A stretch of 64,000 bases of DNA from Nymphaea colorata (Eukaryota; Streptophyta; Magnoliopsida; Nymphaeales; Nymphaeaceae): assembly GCF_008831285.2 (NCBI RefSeq), contig NC_045148.1:16408802-16472801 (forward strand), given 5' to 3'. A program made the translations under genes and the position numbers. The notes below the pieces were generated by a model. The model saw only the letters and a program-made list of their open reading frames with translations. It did no database searches and was not told the DNA's origin. Positions 47,466-60,385 of the stretch are shown piece after piece (the stretch's first letter is position 1; every line of letters starts with the position of its first letter).

Positions 47466-50400
47466 CAAGAGCTAAGCATATCTCCAACATAACAGGAATA
47501 AAAGACAACGATGATTACTAAATTAATTTCACCTGTGAAGAACTTGAAAGCATTTGGCTTTGGCCGCTTTTGTGATGCATAAAATATTGGCGGCTTGCGC
47601 AACAAATAAAGACCTGGGTCCACTACAATTGGGTTTGCCCTCTGATACCTGCACAAAATAACTAAATATCAGGTCATGAAACACGGAATATGATGGAACT
47701 ATGAATGTACATGATTGTCAGGAAAATCTTTCTTTCCACATACTCTTTCCATCCAAGCTCACTGGTGTGGTCAATGAAGTTGAGGTCTCTCCTTATAGAG
47801 GAAAAGACATGAAGCAAGTCTGCGAAACACAGAAGGCAGTGTCCACATCAGTTTAACCGCTAAGGCTAAATGTGCAGCAAAATGAGAAGGAATAACAAGG
47901 CTGGGAGCAACAATGAAGGTTCATCGACACCTTCATGCTTGGGGTTTCACGAAGAAAACTGCGAGTGCCCGTGGAAAACAATCCTGAACCTGGTCTTCCG
48001 AGCCAAGTCCACATCATGGGTACCAAGTTCAAGCTTCACTAAGATAATCCTGGTTAAGAATTTTCCCTTCAAGGCTTTTTAAGAAAAGGATTGGGCCCGC
48101 TTAGCAAACTTTAATCTCCCAAGTTTAATATATAAAGCAAAAATTGTATGATCCTAATACAAGCATCAAAAAAATCAAAATTATAGATTCTCTTAAAACA
48201 GAATTAACCTTTCTAGCAGAGTTCAATCAAAGCATTGAGAGAACGTCGAAGAATAAACCTCTAGAAGCAACACCACAAGGATGTGCTTTCCACCAACTTA
48301 GCTAAGATTTAAAAAGCACCACTTTAGTCTGAATTAACTGTATTTACACACAAAGGTTTTTCCTTCGTTTAATATGGACTTTGCTGGTCTATTCACTCTC
48401 TAAAGAAAAGTCACAATGGTTACAATGTTAGGGCTGCAAGTAAATGGAGAAGTCAATGAACTGACCCTCGCATGAGGTTGCACAAAATAAGAAATTGACT
48501 AACATAGCCACCAGTGTATCATTAAATCATCTTGTCTATATATACATAAAAGGCACACACTTGCATATGAATGATGTTACCTTAATGTAATAAACATGAA
48601 TAACGTTCCAAGTGGAACTCTTGAAAGCAGATTGAAATCCAGTATAATGGATGACAAAAGAAAGGAATGAAGCATTGTCGTGGATATCGTGTTACGAACA
48701 AAAATATTGTGATATTAATGAGAAAACGAGAAAAAATGAGAAAAATGCAAAAAAAAAAAAAAAAAACTTTCTTAAAAAATAAAAATAATGTGAAAATTTA
48801 TAACATTTTTATCACGTTTCCCACCTTTTCCCCCTTTGTTCGATTTTCTTGTTTCTTACATCAATCTCATCAGGAATCCAAATCTAAACTTAAATGAAGT
48901 TATTTATCAACATTTTATCAGCATTAAAACATTATTTTTACCATTTTAGCTACCTTTTAGTGTCTTGCTATTAGTTTCTCATTCATTTTGCTTTTATCCA
49001 ATTTTTAAGATTTTTTTCATTTTCCCAAGATTTTCCTGAGAAAAACAACTTTGCCGAAAAAAATATCCAAGAAAAACCTTGCTGTTAAAACCCCAAGAAT
49101 AATATTTGTGACACTGGAATGAAGTCAAGATAGAATAAGCAATGAAGCAGTGCAAACAAACCTAAAATAGGTTGAGAACAAACATGCAGTAAAATGAAGT
49201 TAGCATAATTTTCATCCAGAGAACCATGTAGAGTAAAAGAACCAAAATTAATTGAGTTCTTTGTGTACTTCCATCCAAAAAAACATTTTCTGACTTGACG
49301 CAGCAGTCAAGACTAATAGAAAATTTTATCTACTCCTAGTCCTAGGCCATAATCTCTATTCCTGGTGCACATGATATACAAGCCAGGGTCACCCAATCAT
49401 GTCAACAAATGCACCCAGGTTAGAACTCCTGACATCCGTCAACATGGAGTCAAGTCCAAATCCTTAGCTACGTGAACAAAGCTCCAATTGGCCAGACAAA
49501 AGAGGGAGAGGAAGAGTTTTAAAATGATGAATGGATCATATGTTATAGCAAGAAGTAAAATATTTCAAAGAGATCATAAAAAGGCAAAAAAAATAATATC
49601 TAGGCGATCACAATCCCTAAATGATACCAAGGTAAATTTGTCTGTTCTTTCCTTTCATCAAAGAAAAAGGAATTTTTTTCTCTAAGATAAATCTTTTCAC
49701 TTTTTAATACTGATCAATATTTTAATTTAACTCTACGGTCTCTACCCTCTTCCTTTTGAAACCTCAGCTTCCCATTCTTCAGATTTTAAATCTGTTCTCA
49801 TTTTACAAGTATTGCCTGACCTCCAGTAAACATATACAAGTTCGTCGTGAATTCCTGCCTGTAATAGCATCCATACACTCGTAGTACATCTATAAGTATA
49901 GGCTACTAATAAAAAATATACACATTATCTTTGACACTTCCATAGTAAATTTTTTGGTCCATGCAGCTCGTTTTAGTCATCTTCATTATAATATAAGTTA
50001 ATGACCTAATGCTAAGGAATGTTAGTTGTCCTCTCCCATAACGATGTTGCATGTCAACATTGACTCTGGCATCTTAAAAATTGGGTTTGGAACTTTGGTT
50101 ATTTAAAATTCTGCTTTTCAAAAGTATGCACTTTCAAGCCTTACACATGATCCATTTAAATCATTCTCCTCCATTTACTAGTAGGTGAAAGGTTTTGTTT
50201 TCATCGCAAGATGAGTCCCCTTGAATTGCGATCTGCAACCTAGGATTGTTGGGCAGACATAGTCATACCTGTGAACAATCCCAGGTTCAAAGGGCCTTAA
50301 ATTTTATCAAAATAACAAATGCTGCAGGGTGACACTTGTGTAGCCTGCCATTGTTAGGTGGTTGAATTCAAGAATCACAGAAATACGAGAAAGTTCAACC

Positions 50401-53400
50401 ATAGGAAAAGCATGTTCCTAAAATGGTCGCCAGCAAGCAGCAGCATAACAATTTTGCAGCAATCCATATACTTAAACCTGGTTACGCTACTGAAAAAGGT
50501 AAATCTAAGGTACTTGATAGAAGCTGAGAAATTGAGACCATGTCAAGGTAAAAATCTATAGTCATTTTCGTTGTGCTTTTCACTTTTATCTGCTACTATT
50601 TTCCAAGGTGCACAGATGCTTCCTAGGAGACAACTGCCTTACCTCAGCTTTCCCTTTTTCTAGTTTATTGTCATAGAAAATGAAGCAAATCCTAATACAG
50701 ATTAAGAATTCAGATCAACCAATGATTGCCTACTTGTAAGAAGGAAAAGAACATCAAAAACTGGTAAAAACGTACAACACCTGCAACCACGATATAGTGA
50801 GCACCGTGGCACAAAGATGCATCAGGGCAACGTACTTGTGCACCCCCATGCTGTTTGTTAGTTGTCACTCACATTCCAGTCTCAGTCACGGGGAAGCAGG
50901 CTAAGAAACGTCACAAGAAATTGATACAGCATTAGAAAGGCAAACAAATACAAGTAAAACGCATTTACATCCAAATCTCAGATATGGTCTACTAAGATCT
51001 GAACTGTGCAAAAGTTGCATCCTACTGCTTCATTATCTACTGCAGATGCAATACACTGCACTTCCTCTCCATGATACTGGTTGAACAAATGGACTAGCAT
51101 ATAATAGATTCACTAAATGAAGATATAAACAAAAAACTCCAAAATCAATAATAAGGAAAACCGTTCATGTATCAACCAGTTAATGCACAAACCTTCTCAA
51201 GAACTTGTGGATACTCTAGGGAACTACCTAGAAATCTTTCAACGTCCACATCTCGTTAGTCTACAGACTCTATACCCTTCAGTACAAGCTTATCAACAAG
51301 TAGAGCTGACCTATTATTCCTTCTCAAAACAAAGAGAAGCTTACTCATCCAATCTTAGGCAAATGAAATGGACATGATAAGTGGCAGTTCGTGAGGAGCA
51401 TAAAGCCATAAACTAATATCGATAAAGCCTAATCCACCTCATGAAATTTCTGTTAAAAATACAACCACTTATGCATGTAACTAGCCTTGCTAAGAAAAAA
51501 ATAGCATCGTTCATATTTTAATGGTCTAAATCCACCACTATCCCACTATTTCAAAAATACTTCATGCTTCCTGTAACCACTTCAATCAACAATTTGTACT
51601 TAACCACTATTTCAAAATATTGATGCAGCTCTCAGATTTCAATTTAAAGCATTTGAGAGTTCTCAGTTGATGCATATTCTCTTTCATCCACATTTAACTA
51701 ATGCAAAAACAAAAACTACAAATACAAGAAGACAACTATCCCAAAAAAGGATTTTGTTGTTCTAGGCCTTTAGCTCAATTGTAAAGCTTAAGTGCAATTT
51801 GGAGATTTTGATGAGACCAGTGTTGTACGTATCGTACGATACGTACCATACCGTTTTGAAAATACAGTATGATACACCCCCGTATCGTAAATAGGGGGTG
51901 TATTGTTCCTGTATCGCACATATCGTGCGATACGGGCTGATTTCGCAGAAACCTGCCCGAGACCTACTTATTCGACTTCTTTTTGAAAAATACCATCCGT
52001 TCTTCATTTCTCACGCTTGGATACTACCTTCAAGGAGGGCGATCGTCCATTTTCAGTTCACTATCAAAAAGTTGATTTTCATCGTGAAATCGAAGATTAA
52101 GGGGTCGATTTGTGCATGCGTGGTCGATTTTCGTTGGGAGGAAATGGGTTTTCTTCATTTCTTCTTCGTAAGGTATGAAATCTCATGTTTTTACCATATA
52201 TTGATAATTTTTTACCGTACAATCGTAGATTGAAAGATTTTGAATGTTTTTCATTAAGTTTACCATTGGATTTCATTTTTTTTTTTGAAGATATAGATCC
52301 TACGTGGCAATGGTGCGAAAGGGTGAAGGAGAATAACCGCTTGAAACTCAAATGTAGCTTTTGTGAGAATACATTTTCAGGAGGGATTAGTAGAATGAAG
52401 CACCATTTGGCAGGGACCTCCAAAAATGCGTCTCCTTGTGTTGGAGGACCAAACAAACCTTTGCTTCCATTTGTGCGTTAACAATGTTTAGATATGTTTC
52501 ATGTTTTACATCAAAAAATGATACAAAAAGAAATTGAAGAAGCAGATGTAGGCTATAATGAGCCTTTGGAAGATGAAGAAGAAGAGGAAAAAGCTTATGA
52601 ATGTGATGATGAAGATGATAATAATCTATGAACAAATTTGGAGACCTCAAGAGGTAGAGATTGTAGAGGAAAAGGGATCATGTATGAAGGAGGTCGATCT
52701 GGCATAACAGGAAGGAAGAGAAGAGGCACAACAGATATTAGGGCCAGGCATGGTATGCGACCACTTAGTGGTAGAGTTCCTACTAGTAGGTCTAGTGTTG
52801 GTTCTATTAAGGGTTGTTTCCCTTCATATACTAGCCCAGGTGGTCAGCCACAGATTCGTGTTGCTATGACATCTAAAGATATGGTATATCATGCACAAAA
52901 GATGGTAGGGAAATGGTTTTATGATGCATGTATTCCATTTAATGTAGCTAATTCTTTTCAATTCCAAGCCATGACAGATGCAATTGCTTCTATAGGCCCC
53001 GGATTCAAAATGCCATCATATCATCAGTTGAGGGGCAAAATTCTTCAAGATACGGTCAAAGAAGTGTCTGAACATTGCGATGAGTTGAAATTATGTTGGA
53101 AGGAAACAGGTTGCTCCATTATGTCAGATGGATGGACTGATACAAGGTCAAGAACACTTGTAAATTTTCTTATTTATTGCCCTAAAGGTACAATGTTCTT
53201 GAAATCTCTTGACTTGTCTGATGTTCCTAAGTCAGCTGAGATTTTGTTCAATGTTTTTGACAATGTTGTATAAGAAGTTGGACCTGCAAACATTGTACAG
53301 TTTATTACAGATAATGCTGCAAATTATAGAGCTGCAGAAGATTTGTTATTTCAAAAGTATAGAACATTCTATTGGAGTCTATGTGTCACTCATTGTGTTA

Positions 53401-56400
53401 ATCTAATGCTTCAAGATCTTAATGAGATGCATGATATGAAATCAGCCATTGACCAATATCAAGAGGTAACAAAATTTATCTATAATCATGCATATGTATT
53501 GAGTTTGATGAGAAAGTTTACAAAAGGAGTTGAATTAATACGACCTACATAAACTAGATTTGCCACAAATGTATTGACTGTGCAGAGTGTGGTGAAACAA
53601 AGAACTCATTTGAGGCAGATGTTCGCTAGTGAAGAATGAGTTGCATATCCACATGCTCATAAAAGAAATGCTTCTTTAGTTGTGGATATTGTATTCAATA
53701 ACGAATTTTGGAAACATGTGTGAAGCTATTGAAGGTCAGAGTGTGGTGAAACAAAGAACTCATTTGAGGCAGATGTTTGCTAGTGAAGAATGAGTTGCAT
53801 ATCCACATGCTCATAAAAGAAATGCTTCTTTAGTTGTGGATATTGTATTCAATAACGAATTTTGGGAACATGTGTGAAGCTATTGAAGGTTTGTGTTCCT
53901 TTAGTTAAAGTTCTCAGGTTAGCTGACAACGAGGATAGACCTTCCATAGGGTACTTATATGAGGCTATGCATAGAGCGAAAAAGGCAATTCGAGACAACT
54001 TGAAAGAAAAGAAAAAGTTATATATGCCCATATGGAAGATTATAGATAAAAGGTGGACTGGACAACGTCATCAACCTCTTCATGCAACAGCTTACTATCT
54101 AAATCCTGCAATTAGATTTTCTCCTACATTTAAGAAGGACAGAGAAGTCTTAGGTGGCTTGTTAGATTGTATTAATGTGTTAATGGTAGATTCTAGAGAA
54201 CAAGATGTTGTGCACAATGAGTTGGATCTATATGATACTTGTTTTCGGAACATGGGACAACCTGTCGCCATTCGAGCCAGGACAACCATGCGTCCAGGTA
54301 AATACATAGAAATTTTTAATTTACTTTGCATTTGTTACATTTGATTCTTTTAAAATTTTCACATTGATTTGTTATATTTTTGTTTAGATTTGTGGTGGAA
54401 TAGGTATTGGTTTGATCGACCAAACCTAGCACGTTTTGCAATCAAAGTCTTCAGCCAGACAAGCAGTGCTAGTGGATGCAAAAGGAACTGGAGTGTGTTC
54501 CAACATATTTATAGCAAAAAAAGGAATAGGCTTGAACATAAAAGGTTGAATGACCTTGCCTTTGTTCGATATAATATGAGGTTGAAACAAAGGTAATATA
54601 GGCATATAGCTTAATGTTTACATTTTTTGTACAATATATTTATATGAAATTATATATTAACAAGTTTTCTCTTATTTAACGTAGAGAATTAAAAAAATCA
54701 TTAGCAAGGAAGCACACATCTCAGTTCGATCCTATCAGCTTGGAAAATTTTGACGATCTAGAGCCACAGATTGAGGAAGAACCAGCTACAATATTTGATG
54801 ATGAAGATCTTGAATGCTTCAACCTTGAAGCTGAAGCAATAGAAGACTTTGTTGATGAAGGAGAGTCTGCTACTGCTGGTGATGAATATGTTGGTGAGGA
54901 TCTTCCAATTCTTGACGATGAAGATGATGAAGATTATGAATCATGAATCATGAATGAGAGTCAAGTCAAGAGTGCTTTCATTTTATATGTATCAAACGAC
55001 TTAAGAGTTATGAATCTATGGTTGTTGAACACTTGAATGTTTTATCACTTGGCTTATGCTTTGTTGAATGATATTGTTATGAATTTTGATGTCTATGAAT
55101 GATGAATGCGTAAGTTTATAGCAATAATAAGTCTATCATTATCTCAAACATGTTTTCTATGAAGAATTTATTATTTTTAATTTTTTCTGATTTTTTTATG
55201 AATTTTCCGATTTTTTTATTTTTTTATTTATTAATAATTTTTTTTATGAATCATGAATGAAAGTCAAGTCAAGAGTGCTTTCATTTTATATGTATCAAAC
55301 GACTTAAGAGTTATGAATCTATGGTTGTTGAACACTTGAATGTTTTATCACTTTATGGCTTATGCTTTGTTGAATGATATTGTTATGAATTTTGATGTCT
55401 ATGAATGATGAATGCGTAAGTTTATAGCAATAATAAGTCTATCATTATCTCAAACATGTTTTCTATGAAGAATTTATTATTTTTAATTTTTTCTGATTTT
55501 TTTATGAATTTTCCGATTTTTTTTATTTTTTTATTTATTAATAATTTTTTTTAAAAAAATTACGATATTTTACGATACGGCGTATCTTAAAGCCCGACTG
55601 ATACGGCTTATGATACGCGTTTTACAACATTGGATGAGACAATTACCAAGTCAATGAACCTTACTGACTAATTTGATGACTAGATTTATGTGTAATCCCA
55701 GAACCACTAGTCAGGAATGGATAATAGTATAATACCAGAACCACTAGTCAGGAAGACAACAAACAAGACCAGTCTAACAATACTAACTAGCAATTTGTTA
55801 TAAAGTGACACGTAGTTTCTCAAGCTATAAGTGAAAGGCAAAAGTTTAATTGAAAAGACAGCATTTTCTGAACTAAAAATATGCCTTAGAATCATTAAAT
55901 AATAATGTATGACCAGCTATTTTCTAGCATCTCCAGCAGCAATCGCAGTCTCAATCAAATAGAACTGTCAAAATATGGTAATAGTGATGATTAATTGCCT
56001 TCTATAATTAAAACATTACAGGCACATCAACAATGTATGATACCACATCTCGCATAGATATATTTGCTGTGCCAAATGGCATGCAACAGATAGAAATTTA
56101 ACTTATTTTAGCATTGGAAAATAAATGATAATGGCCATGATTTTATTTTGCAGATCTCCAATGCTATCTTCATGTTTTTTGTACTTTTTAGTCTTTACTT
56201 GTTACAAATGCCAAACTTGTAGTTCATTCTAGTTGTTGAACAAGTTACCTTTACATTTTAAGCAACAGGTCATGTGTACCAAGTAATTAAACCCTCATCA
56301 TGTATATTTAAATAGCCAAATATAATATATCTGAAGCATTATTGTTTGATGAGCCAGTCGCAGGTAAAAAGCAATGTGCGTTAATTCTGCTTTCTACCTT

Positions 56401-57876
56401 GAAGCACTAAAAAGAACATAAATCAAGCTGATTCATGAAGTAAAAGGGAAGGAAACACACTTAACAAGCAGTCAAGGCTGAGATAAACTGAGAAGAGTAA
56501 TGGTAATGTCAGAACCCAACAATTATCAAGCAAATAGACTAACATCACCCAATTACCAGAGTTAATTTTACTAAATAGGTACCAGAAAGGAATAAGTAGA
56601 TGAGGATTCAAGCAATATAGCAGCAATGATAAAGCAGTGTATACAATTCATTAGCAGAAAGGGCTCACGCATGTAAATCATGTAAACCTTCGGCCTTTTC
56701 TGGAAAATTCGTGACAATATTGACATACAAATGCCTACCCGTGACGAGCATTCTTCAGAAACCGTGCATGAGGAGCCTAATTTGAAGGAAGAATGCTATT
56801 TTGAAAACGTCATGTTCTTTGAGACTGCATCCGGAGTTGAAACATGTTCGCTATCAGCATATCTTTAAAACATGGACGTAATAAATCATATACACTGTGC
56901 TTGTAAGGGACAGATTATCTTTGTGGGCAAGATAATGTAAGGAAAGATTTCCAGCTTAACACACCCATTTTGTCTCTTACTTGATGAGCGTGTAGCAAAG
57001 ACACGATACAGGTTGCAAAAGATAAGTCACGTAAAATGAACAAAAATTCTACAGACGTGTTCTATCTATGAAACCATTCTATGCTCAGCAAGGGGCGATC
57101 ACAGCAGGAATGTGGAAGGAATCCATTTAAAGGAGAAACGTGACTCGAAAATCCACCTTTATACAAACAACTTATAACAAGAAAAAGAGTCCCAAAAAAA
57201 TTTAAATCGTTTGATCACCTTGAACCACCAAAGAACGAATCCAGAGGACAAAGAAACGACAAGGATGAGAGGAAAATCCATGACACGGAAGAAGCTCACC
57301 ATCTTGGGTCACAAGTGGATAGTCCGAAGCGCTCAGCGTGACGAACCAATCCCAACCCCCATCGATCCTGAGAAGCACGGCAGCTCCGTGCAGTATCGCC
57401 GAAAGCGTCGACGATCCCATGTAATTCGAGGCATCTGCCTTCCCGACAACATCCACATTCCCGAAAGCGCGAAAAACCCTAAGGGCCCTCACCGCGACGG
57501 CGAGCTCCTCCCGCTCGTTGTTGGACGCGGCGGAATCGAGGTGGAGGAGATAGCGGTTCCGCGGGTGGTACACGGCCTTGAGGAGGCGAAGCACCTTGTT
57601 CTTGTCGCCGCGGCTACCGGAGATCCAATAAGCGAAGACTGGAGGGAAACCGGGGCCCTTGAGAACGCCAGTGGCACGGGCATCGGCAGCCGGCCGGCCG
57701 GCGACCACCTTGTAAAGATTGAAAGTGGCAGGAGCGCCGTGGCCGGAAATGACAGTGAGGAACAGTATCAGGGAGACCAGCGACAGGGAGAGGAGGAGGA
57801 AGACCCACCTCCTCTCTGAACGCCAACGAATGATGGTAAGAAGCCATTTCCTGTTGATTAAAGGCCGAGCTATCAT
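46910..57876 (-). CDS. GT14 family glycosyltransferase (GlcAT14/BC10-like)
   Basis: Four exons in transcript order: 57876-57300, 47819-47744, 47648-47533 and 47424-46910. The product has 427 residues. It is a type II Golgi membrane protein: a basic N-terminus, one membrane segment at about residues 24-43, then a lumenal Core-2/I-branching domain. Recognisable segments are FAYWISGSRGDKNKVLRLL, YLLHLD, DWFVTLSASDYPLVTQDDLL, DLNFIDHTSELGWKE, PIVVDPGLYL, FTGSPWIVLSR, EGYFHSVICNS and VPGGWCLG. Arabidopsis GlcAT14 proteins add beta-1,6-linked glucuronic acid to arabinogalactan; rice BC10 affects wall strength. The ATG at 57876 precedes MIARPLINRKW; no ATG lies upstream in frame. Intron 1 is 9.5 kb and contains a decayed hAT transposon. 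The exact donor and acceptor sugars cannot be read from the sequence. Confidence 0.93.
47820..51809 (-). other. Intron 1 of the GT14 gene, 3' portion
   Basis: AT-rich non-coding sequence between exon 2 and the hAT element. It contains an AT-rich dispersed repeat at about 48688-49114. The frames here are short and not recognised. Confidence 0.7.
48688..49114 (+). repeat. AT-rich dispersed repeat, copy 3 (candidate MITE)
   Basis: The left end GTGTTACGAACAAAAATATT and the complement of the right end GTGTCACAAATATTATTC are imperfect inverted repeats. The interior shares TTAGTTTCTCATTCATTTT and AAGAAAAACCTTGCTGTTAAAA with the other copies. It is longer (about 427 bases) and more diverged than copy 1. 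Confidence 0.5.
51810..51817. repeat. hAT target-site duplication, left
   Basis: GATGAGAC directly precedes the CAGTGTTGTA end of the hAT element and is repeated exactly at 55633-55640. Eight bases is the standard hAT duplication length. Confidence 0.93.
52282..54946 (+). pseudogene. hAT transposase remnant (BED, DUF659, dimerisation domain)
   Basis: A BED-type zinc finger begins near 52291 (DPTWQWCERV...LKCSFCENTFSGGISRMKHHLAG). A DUF659-type segment follows (LRGKILQDTVKEVSEHCDELK, GCSIMSDGWTDTRSRTLVNFL, FITDNAANY, and THCVNLMLQDL). After an intron-like gap the C-terminal hAT dimerisation region appears at about 54389-54500 (LWWNRYW, LARFAIKVFSQTSSASGCKRNWS). An acidic tail ends at 54944. 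In-frame stops occur at 52479-52481, near 52629, at 53271-53273, near 53550 and in each copy of the 154-base duplication. The main body stays in one frame through the first of these, so decay is mainly by nonsense mutation. No function is expected. Confidence 0.9.
53583..53890 (+). repeat. 154-base tandem duplication inside the hAT transposase remnant
   Basis: Two copies (53583-53736 and 53737-53890) start CAGAGTGTGGTGAAACAAAG and differ at only about two positions. Each carries the same in-frame TGA after the AGTGAAGAA segment, so the stop preceded the duplication. Confidence 0.9.
54945..55550 (+). repeat. 303-base tandem duplication in the hAT 3' region
   Basis: Two nearly identical copies (54945-55247 and 55248-55550) start GAATCATGAATGA. 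They begin at the end of the transposase frame and run through AT-rich 3' sequence. They differ by a few bases and small indels. Confidence 0.9.
55633..55640. repeat. hAT target-site duplication, right
   Basis: GATGAGAC, identical to the copy at 51810-51817. Confidence 0.93.
55641..57299 (-). other. Intron 1 of the GT14 gene, 5' portion
   Basis: AT-rich sequence between the hAT element and the GTGAGC donor after exon 1. AGAACCACTAGTCAGGAA occurs twice at about 55700-55755. No gene is seen. Confidence 0.7.
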
Positions 57877-59224
57877 TTTCCTCCTCCTCCTCCTCCTCCT
57901 TCTTCCTTCCTCCTTCCTCCTCCTCCTGCTTCCAAATTCGTCGGATCTTCTCTCACTGTTGCTCGCCCTTATAAACAATAGACACTCAGAATCTCCGCGG
58001 TTGCTGTTTCCTCTCCCTCTCTTCCCCTCTCCCTCTCACTCCACAAATTTCCATATTGTTTTCCATTTCAGAAGTATTTATAATGAATAAATGAGCTGCC
58101 GGCAACTCTTATTTAACACAATAAGAAAGTAGTTTTGAAGGTACACCGCCAACAAACATAATATATAACATTGAAAATGACAACAACAAATTTACTTTTT
58201 GTCTCACATAAAAATATAGCACGGATTTTTCTTGATCTCTCATTACTTGTCGACTTCGTCTTGTTTGAAAGTAAGAACAGACAGTTTCCTTGTAAAATGT
58301 AGTGTTGCATTGATGCTTGGATTCGAATCGTTGTTACACTTCAACTTGGCTTCCCTCTGTTAGCACAACGATAGCATTTAGCTTTCAAAATGTGTTATAA
58401 AATGTATAAGGTCATAAATAAACAACTCGTTAAATCGAATATACAAAAAAAATTGTGTTATTTTAAATTCAATTCATAAATTTTGATCTATATATAACAT
58501 TTTTAAGTCTTTTTTGTTCATTTTAAAATTTTCTAGACTTTATGTTCCTTCACATGATTGGATTTATGAACAATAATTTAGAGCACTATAGATGTGCCTG
58601 TCAAGTAAATAAATAAATAAATAAATTGTTTATCTATAGATGTGCCTCCTTCATCCTCCACAAATTTCCAATGTCAATGATTCACCAGGATTCAGATTGA
58701 GACTTTCTCTGTCATATTTAAACGTGAGTCTGAATTAAATGTCTAAGCAAATTTGTTGGCTTTCCACTCATAAAATAAAACCAAATTTTTATTTATTCAA
58801 TAAAACAAAGAATTACATGCCCAGAGGTACTGGATCGAGTGGCATGAGCGCTTTTTCGTTGCACCAATAGAATTGAAGCGAAACAGAAATTGAACATCAA
58901 TTTTAATTTAGAGACCGACACCGACGCAGTTCTAGACCCTGAGAGTAGGATAAGAATGAAGCTTCGGACGGTGATATAAAGCTCATGCTCACTTGAAAAG
59001 TATTATTAAAGTAACTATGTTGTCATCTCACAATACTCTAGACGCAGGCCAAGACATTTTTAGATGCCCCCAAGTCAAGGTGTTTTTAAACTTGGGCCCT
59101 TCTTGGATGTAACATTTTATGCATTTTTTTGGCATTTAGGTGATCATAAGATTTCGAAGCATTCATGAAAATTGAACCGAGCCATTATAAACCTGCTAGT
59201 CTAACCAGCTATGCTTTGCCTTTA

Positions 59225-59421
59225 GAAACTTTAGATATGAACATGATTTATGTCAATTAAAAATTTTATATTGTTTGCATTCGAAACTTTAGATGTGAAC
59301 ATGATTCACTGTCAATTAAAAAATTTATATTGTTTGCATTCGAAACTTTAGATGTGAAGTTTTTTCATGATTCACTGTCACCTACTTGTTTTTCAAATTA
59401 AAAATTTTATATTGTTTGCAT
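59225..59421. repeat. Three imperfect tandem copies of a unit of about 62 bases
   Basis: The phrases GAAACTTTAGAT[A/G]TGAA, CATGATT[C/T]A, CAATTAAAAA and TTTATATTGTTTGCAT recur three times. The third copy has an insertion around TTTTTTCATGATTCACTGTCAC. Confidence 0.8.
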
Positions 59422-60026
59422 GTGACTTCATGGAGATGCCAAAAAGGGGCATACCAACCTATAAGGTTACTCGATTAGGCGAAATTTTCAATGCGATATT
59501 CCTCCTGATGTTGGCCAAGATCTAAGCAAAATGAAATGATGACTCAATTTTGGTTTTTCTTCAAATTCAACGTTGATAGCATCCGTATGAGAGTCACATT
59601 GTCTTCAGAACAATATAAAAAATCAAAACGTTGCCCTTATCTCTAGAATATTTATTACTTAAAACTGTTTTTATAAAAAAAGGGTAATTGTTGCCATTTT
59701 ATTTTTTTTTAAAAAGCTTTGCGAGTTCTATGATCTGCTGACGAAAAATATTGTAAGGGGGGGACCTTTGTTGGCAGCGGATATCAGATTTAAAATCGGA
59801 TATAATGGAAGATCCGACGGCATAACAAACGCTCGACCTGAAATCCACATAACTTAGCAATTATTTATTTTCACATAATGTCAGGTCACATATAGTTATT
59901 TATTTAGTTACAACGACTGATGCAGGACTTGTGCTCATAGATCTTCTCATTCTAATCTTCATGCAACATCTTTGCTACATGTATCCTTGCCAAAGTAGGT
60001 GTTACTATGTTCAGAACTTCAGAATA

Positions 60027-60385
60027 TAGTCACAAATACATGGAGTTTTAAACGATGAGGTTTTTCTCGGGTATAGTACAGCGGACTTAAAAAAAAAAAA
60101 ACAGTATTTTTTAAAATAAAAAAACTAAGAATAAAAAAAATAAAACAAGTGAAAAAATAATAACAGAAACACCAAAAGATAAGTAGATTTGCAACAAATA
60201 AAAAATAGAAAATGAAAAAAAAACTGTTTGACATTAAAAAATTTAAAAAAATAAAAAAAACGTGCTAAAGACGCCTTTTTTTTACTGTTTTTCACGTTTT
60301 TTTCAAAAAAAAAAACTTTTTTTTTAAGTTTTAAACGGCCATTTAATTTATTGCATTTTTTTCAAAAAAAAACTTATTTTCTCAA
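60027..60385 (-). repeat. AT-rich dispersed repeat, copy 4 (candidate MITE), inverted
   Basis: On the minus strand it ends with GTATTTGTGACTA and shares ACCCGAGAAAAACCTC, GCAAATCTACTTATCTTTTG and GATAAATTAAATAG-like landmarks with copy 1. The left end in element orientation is degraded, so the upper boundary is approximate. Confidence 0.55.

Larger units (their letters stand above)
51818..55632 (+). mobile_element. hAT-superfamily DNA transposon (decayed) in GT14 intron 1
   Basis: A 3.8-kb element with inverted ends CAGTGTTGTACG... and CAATGTTGTAAA... and an exact 8-base duplication GATGAGAC. Both subterminal zones carry many CGTATC/GATACG motifs. The transposase is on the plus strand, antisense to the GT14 gene, and has several stop codons. 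Two internal tandem duplications are present (53583-53890 and 54945-55550). It is non-autonomous as it stands. Confidence 0.95.

Noticed and set aside
57211-57819. 202-codon plus-strand frame
   Set aside because: It is antisense to exon 1 of the GT14 gene and resembles nothing known.
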